Assembly: GCA_964432995.1 (NCBI GenBank)
Contig: CAYSPU010000148.1
Coordinates: 1-14,706, forward strand
Length of the DNA stretch: 14,706 bases
Origin: CAYSPU01 sp964432995
Lineage (GTDB): Bacteria > Verrucomicrobiota > Verrucomicrobiia > Limisphaerales > JAHDYP01
Direction of reading: 5' to 3'
Numbering within the stretch: position 1 is the first letter of the stretch; the number at the start of each line of letters is the position of its first letter. Positions 13,900 to 14,706 of the stretch are shown one piece after another. Made by a program: the position numbers and the translations under genes. Below the pieces are notes generated by a model. The model searched no databases and was not told the origin of the DNA. It saw only the letters and a program-made list of their open reading frames with translations.

Positions 13900-14370
13900 G
13901 TGTTGCGGCTGGCCATCAACAGCGGGCGCATCTCCCAAGTACCGCGGGAATCCGCCGATGCCGCCCTTGTCGAGGTTCTTCGCCCTCTCGTAATGGCCGG
14001 AGGCGGACCACTGCCCCTTGTGCCCTTTGACGTCGAGTTCTTCGACGGCGGCCCCGGCGCGATGGCCTTCCGCATCCTGGAAGGCACAGAACCCGTCCTG
14101 CTGGCTGGCGTCGCCTGGTCCGACGAAGGCACGCCGACTCTCTGGCACTGGCTCGAAGGCGAATACTCCTCCTTCGCCGTCGAGTGCCCGCAACTCGCCT
14201 CGAGCCCAATGGACGCGCCCCCGGACTCGGCGCCCTGGCTCGCCGTCCTCATGCTCCCCGGGCTGTATGCCACCTCGCCCGAGAACGTCTCTCTCCTTGG
14301 AGACCTCGAACCTGCACTGGCTTGGGCCGTTCTCGAATCCGCTGCCGACCTGCCCCAAACGCCCTGCTGA
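13900..14370 (+). CDS. Hypothetical acidic protein
   Basis: I do not recognise this protein. From a GTG at 13900 it would have 156 residues, begin VLRLAINSGRISQVP and contain AALVEVLRPL, PLVPFDVEFFDGGPGAMAFRI, a Trp-rich WSDEGTPTLWHWLEGEYSSF, and helical, acidic LLGDLEPALAWAVLESA near the end. Codon third positions are GC-rich, and the sequence has the balanced composition of a real, probably cytoplasmic, protein. No signal peptide or membrane helix is seen. The frame is open far upstream, but there it runs antisense to the TIM-barrel gene. No ribosome site is visible, and TTG 13888 or ATG 13994 are alternative starts. The exported sulfatase starts 77 bases downstream on the same strand. Confidence 0.62.
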   Translation: MLRLAINSGRISQVPRESADAALVEVLRPLVMAGGGPLPLVPFDVEFFDGGPGAMAFRILEGTEPVLLAGVAWSDEGTPTLWHWLEGEYSSFAVECPQLASSPMDAPPDSAPWLAVLMLPGLYATSPENVSLLGDLEPALAWAVLESAADLPQTPC

Positions 14371-14447
14371 GACGACTCTTTCCATGAACCGGCGCGTCGG
14401 AAATCGGCAAGCCGGCCTGTCGGCCGCACTCGGAACGAAGAAGCCCC

Positions 14448-14706
14448 ATGAAGCCGAACCATCTCCTCCGCCCACTGCGAACGCTGTGTTTTCTGGCCCT
14501 GGCCGCCAACCCCTGGTTCGCCTGGCCGGCATACCCCGCCTCTCAGCCTAATATCATTATCGTCTTCGCCGACGACCTCGGCTATGGCGACCTCGGCTGC
14601 TACGGGCACCCCACCATTCGCACCCCCCATCTCGACCGCTTGGCCGCCGAGGGCATGCGTTTCACGGACTTCTACTCGGCGGCGGAAGTGTGCACGCCGA
14701 GTCGTG
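14448..14706 (+). CDS. Exported sulfatase, N-terminal part (cut by window end)
   Basis: Start of an alkaline-phosphatase-superfamily sulfatase, which hydrolyses sulfate esters, in PVC bacteria often on sulfated polysaccharides. The 86 visible residues have a signal peptide (basic KPNHLLRPLR, then TLCFLALAANPWFAW, cleavage near PAYPAS), the first strand and metal ligands PNIIIVFADDLGYGDLG (D42, D43), HPTIRTPHLDRLAAEG, and the formylglycine motif C82-TPSR, which needs conversion of the cysteine by a formylglycine-generating enzyme. The full protein is usually 450-600 residues. The ATG at 14448 is preceded by GAAGAAG four bases away and gives a normal signal peptide. The only FGE-like gene in the window, about 2.6 kb upstream, lacks the active-site cysteines, so the activating enzyme must be elsewhere. 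Substrate is unknown. Confidence 0.94.
   Translation, partial: MKPNHLLRPLRTLCFLALAANPWFAWPAYPASQPNIIIVFADDLGYGDLGCYGHPTIRTPHLDRLAAEGMRFTDFYSAAEVCTPSR

Noticed and set aside
12340..14370. A 676-codon open frame on the plus strand
   Set aside because: Most of it is antisense to the TIM-barrel gene and the small membrane protein, whose minus-strand products have clear motifs. The translation there is Pro/Arg-rich and family-less. Only the last 157 codons (from about 13900) look coding.
11133..14706. Functional FGE plus sulfatase activation module
   Set aside because: The FGE-like protein lacks the cysteines needed for formylglycine formation and the genes are about 2.6 kb apart with unrelated genes between.

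Overview
This window is about 14.7 kb of GC-rich (roughly two-thirds G+C), densely coded bacterial chromosome. No tRNA, rRNA, CRISPR array, phage or insertion-sequence signature is visible. The set of genes suggests a Verrucomicrobiota (or related PVC) bacterium: a membrane-anchored RNase Y, a double-domain nucleoside diphosphate kinase, a secreted xylose-isomerase-like TIM-barrel protein, a secreted sulfatase and small lineage-type proteins. That placement rests on family knowledge and gene content only; no marker gene was compared. Good Shine-Dalgarno sequences are rare and many genes have no visible one.

Layout, left to right. (1) 1-980, minus: ribonuclease D, its C-terminus cut by the window edge. 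(2) 1285-2678, plus: a 62-residue zinc-ribbon protein of the DUF5679 type, then a 392-residue tandem nucleoside diphosphate kinase whose first domain has lost the catalytic histidine. (3) 5236-2675, minus: a membrane-anchored TPR protein, UDP-glucose 6-dehydrogenase (with a 10-N assembly gap) and a MutT-type Nudix hydrolase, probably one transcription unit. The Nudix and kinase genes converge and share four bases at their stops. (4) 5365-6126, plus: a polyprenol-phosphate mannosyltransferase-like GT2 enzyme, divergent from the TPR gene. (5) 6460-10056, plus: RarA (MgsA) AAA+ ATPase, 5-formyltetrahydrofolate cyclo-ligase (ATGA overlap) and RNase Y, a compact apparent operon. (6) 11007-10058, minus: a coiled-coil membrane-anchored protein and a 63-residue lipoprotein coupled by TGATG. 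(7) 11133-11843, plus: a secreted, reduced formylglycine-generating-enzyme-fold protein lacking the usual active-site cysteines. (8) 13818-11882, minus: secreted sugar phosphate isomerase/epimerase-like protein, a small membrane protein and a small hypothetical protein. (9) 13900-14706, plus: an acidic hypothetical protein and the start of an exported sulfatase, cut by the right edge just after its CTPSR formylglycine motif.

Functionally this is mostly housekeeping: nucleotide balance and sanitation (kinase, Nudix), RNA decay (RNase D, RNase Y), fork maintenance (RarA), folate salvage, cell-surface sugar metabolism (UDP-glucose dehydrogenase, mannosyltransferase) and export-dependent polysaccharide degradation (sulfatase and TIM-barrel protein). 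No defence system or obvious new multi-gene machine was found. The items most worth a second look are the half-dead tandem kinase, the cysteine-less FGE-like protein, the RarA/folate/RNase Y operon, and several small, apparently lineage-specific genes.
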